A stretch of 24,561 nucleotides of DNA from CAYNNQ01 sp964398785 (lineage in GTDB: Bacteria > Desulfobacterota > Desulfovibrionia > Desulfovibrionales > Desulfonatronovibrionaceae). Positions 24,449 to 24,561 of the stretch are shown here, in pieces. Numbering within the stretch: the stretch's first letter is position 1; each line of letters starts with the position of its first letter. A program made the translations under genes and the position numbers. A model generated the notes under the pieces. The model was not told the origin of the DNA. It did not search any database and saw only the letters and a list, made by a program, of their open reading frames with translations. Where the stretch lies: assembly GCA_964398785.1 (NCBI GenBank), contig CAYNNQ010000036.1:1-24561 (forward strand), read 5' to 3'.

Positions 24449-24561
24449 GTAATTTTCTTTTAATTTCAGTGCCTTGTCTTAAGACTTTAAAAAAATATTA
24501 TTTGTGCCCCCAAACCCAATTGACAATGGAGGGGAAATAGTTTTAGAGACGCGATTCCGTT
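24449..24561. other. Window end after asnS
   Basis: The last 113 bp hold no gene. A perfect TTGACA occurs near 24520 and an AGGGGA-type purine tract shortly after, which might begin the signals of a gene beyond the window. No terminator hairpin for asnS is clear. Confidence 0.3.

Overview
The window comes from a Gram-negative, selenocysteine-using anaerobe, most likely a sulfate reducer of the Desulfovibrionales type. This is inferred, not proven. The grounds are an encoded tRNA-Sec, an outer-membrane FadL-type porin, a LolA-like carrier, a DUF362 protein with two 4Fe-4S clusters, and a ftsH-folP-glmM-galU-lolA-priA order that I recall from that group. Nearly all genes look intact; no prophage, CRISPR array or transposase is visible.

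Positions 1-5078 (minus strand) hold a compact amino-acid energy module: a PLP aspartate 4-decarboxylase (aspD), an aspartate:alanine exchanger (aspT), and an exported type II asparaginase 25 nt behind aspT. Together they predict periplasmic Asn to Asp + NH3, electrogenic Asp-in/Ala-out exchange, and cytosolic decarboxylation of Asp to Ala that consumes a proton, giving a proton-motive metabolic cycle fed by asparagine. A 509-bp gap with hairpins and repeats separates aspD from aspT. At the far right (23066-24448) lies asnS.

Positions 5100-9440 (plus strand) are a looser set: an ArsR-type repressor with a CVC metal/thiol motif, a FadL/OmpP1 channel, an AhpD-like protein and the DUF362 ferredoxin-like protein. 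Each has its own signals, and copies of a dispersed hairpin-rich repeat lie in front of several of them. Positions 9625-13188 are the argF-argG-argH operon for the last three steps of arginine synthesis. It is followed by selC (tRNA-Sec) on the opposite strand.

Positions 13500-22861 are housekeeping genes: ftsH behind a promoter-like and structured leader, folP, glmM, galU, a LolA-like gene overlapping galU, and priA. Two 185-bp, about 96% identical, transposase-free elements with perfect 6-bp target duplications lie before glmM and priA. Both have the same orientation and both end exactly 37 nt from the start codon. The segment between folP and glmM, where related genomes carry cdaA and ybbR, has no gene.

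The most interesting items are the asparagine-fed Asp/Ala module, the equally spaced mobile elements, the hairpin-rich repeat family present in about six places, and the possible structured leader RNA before ftsH.
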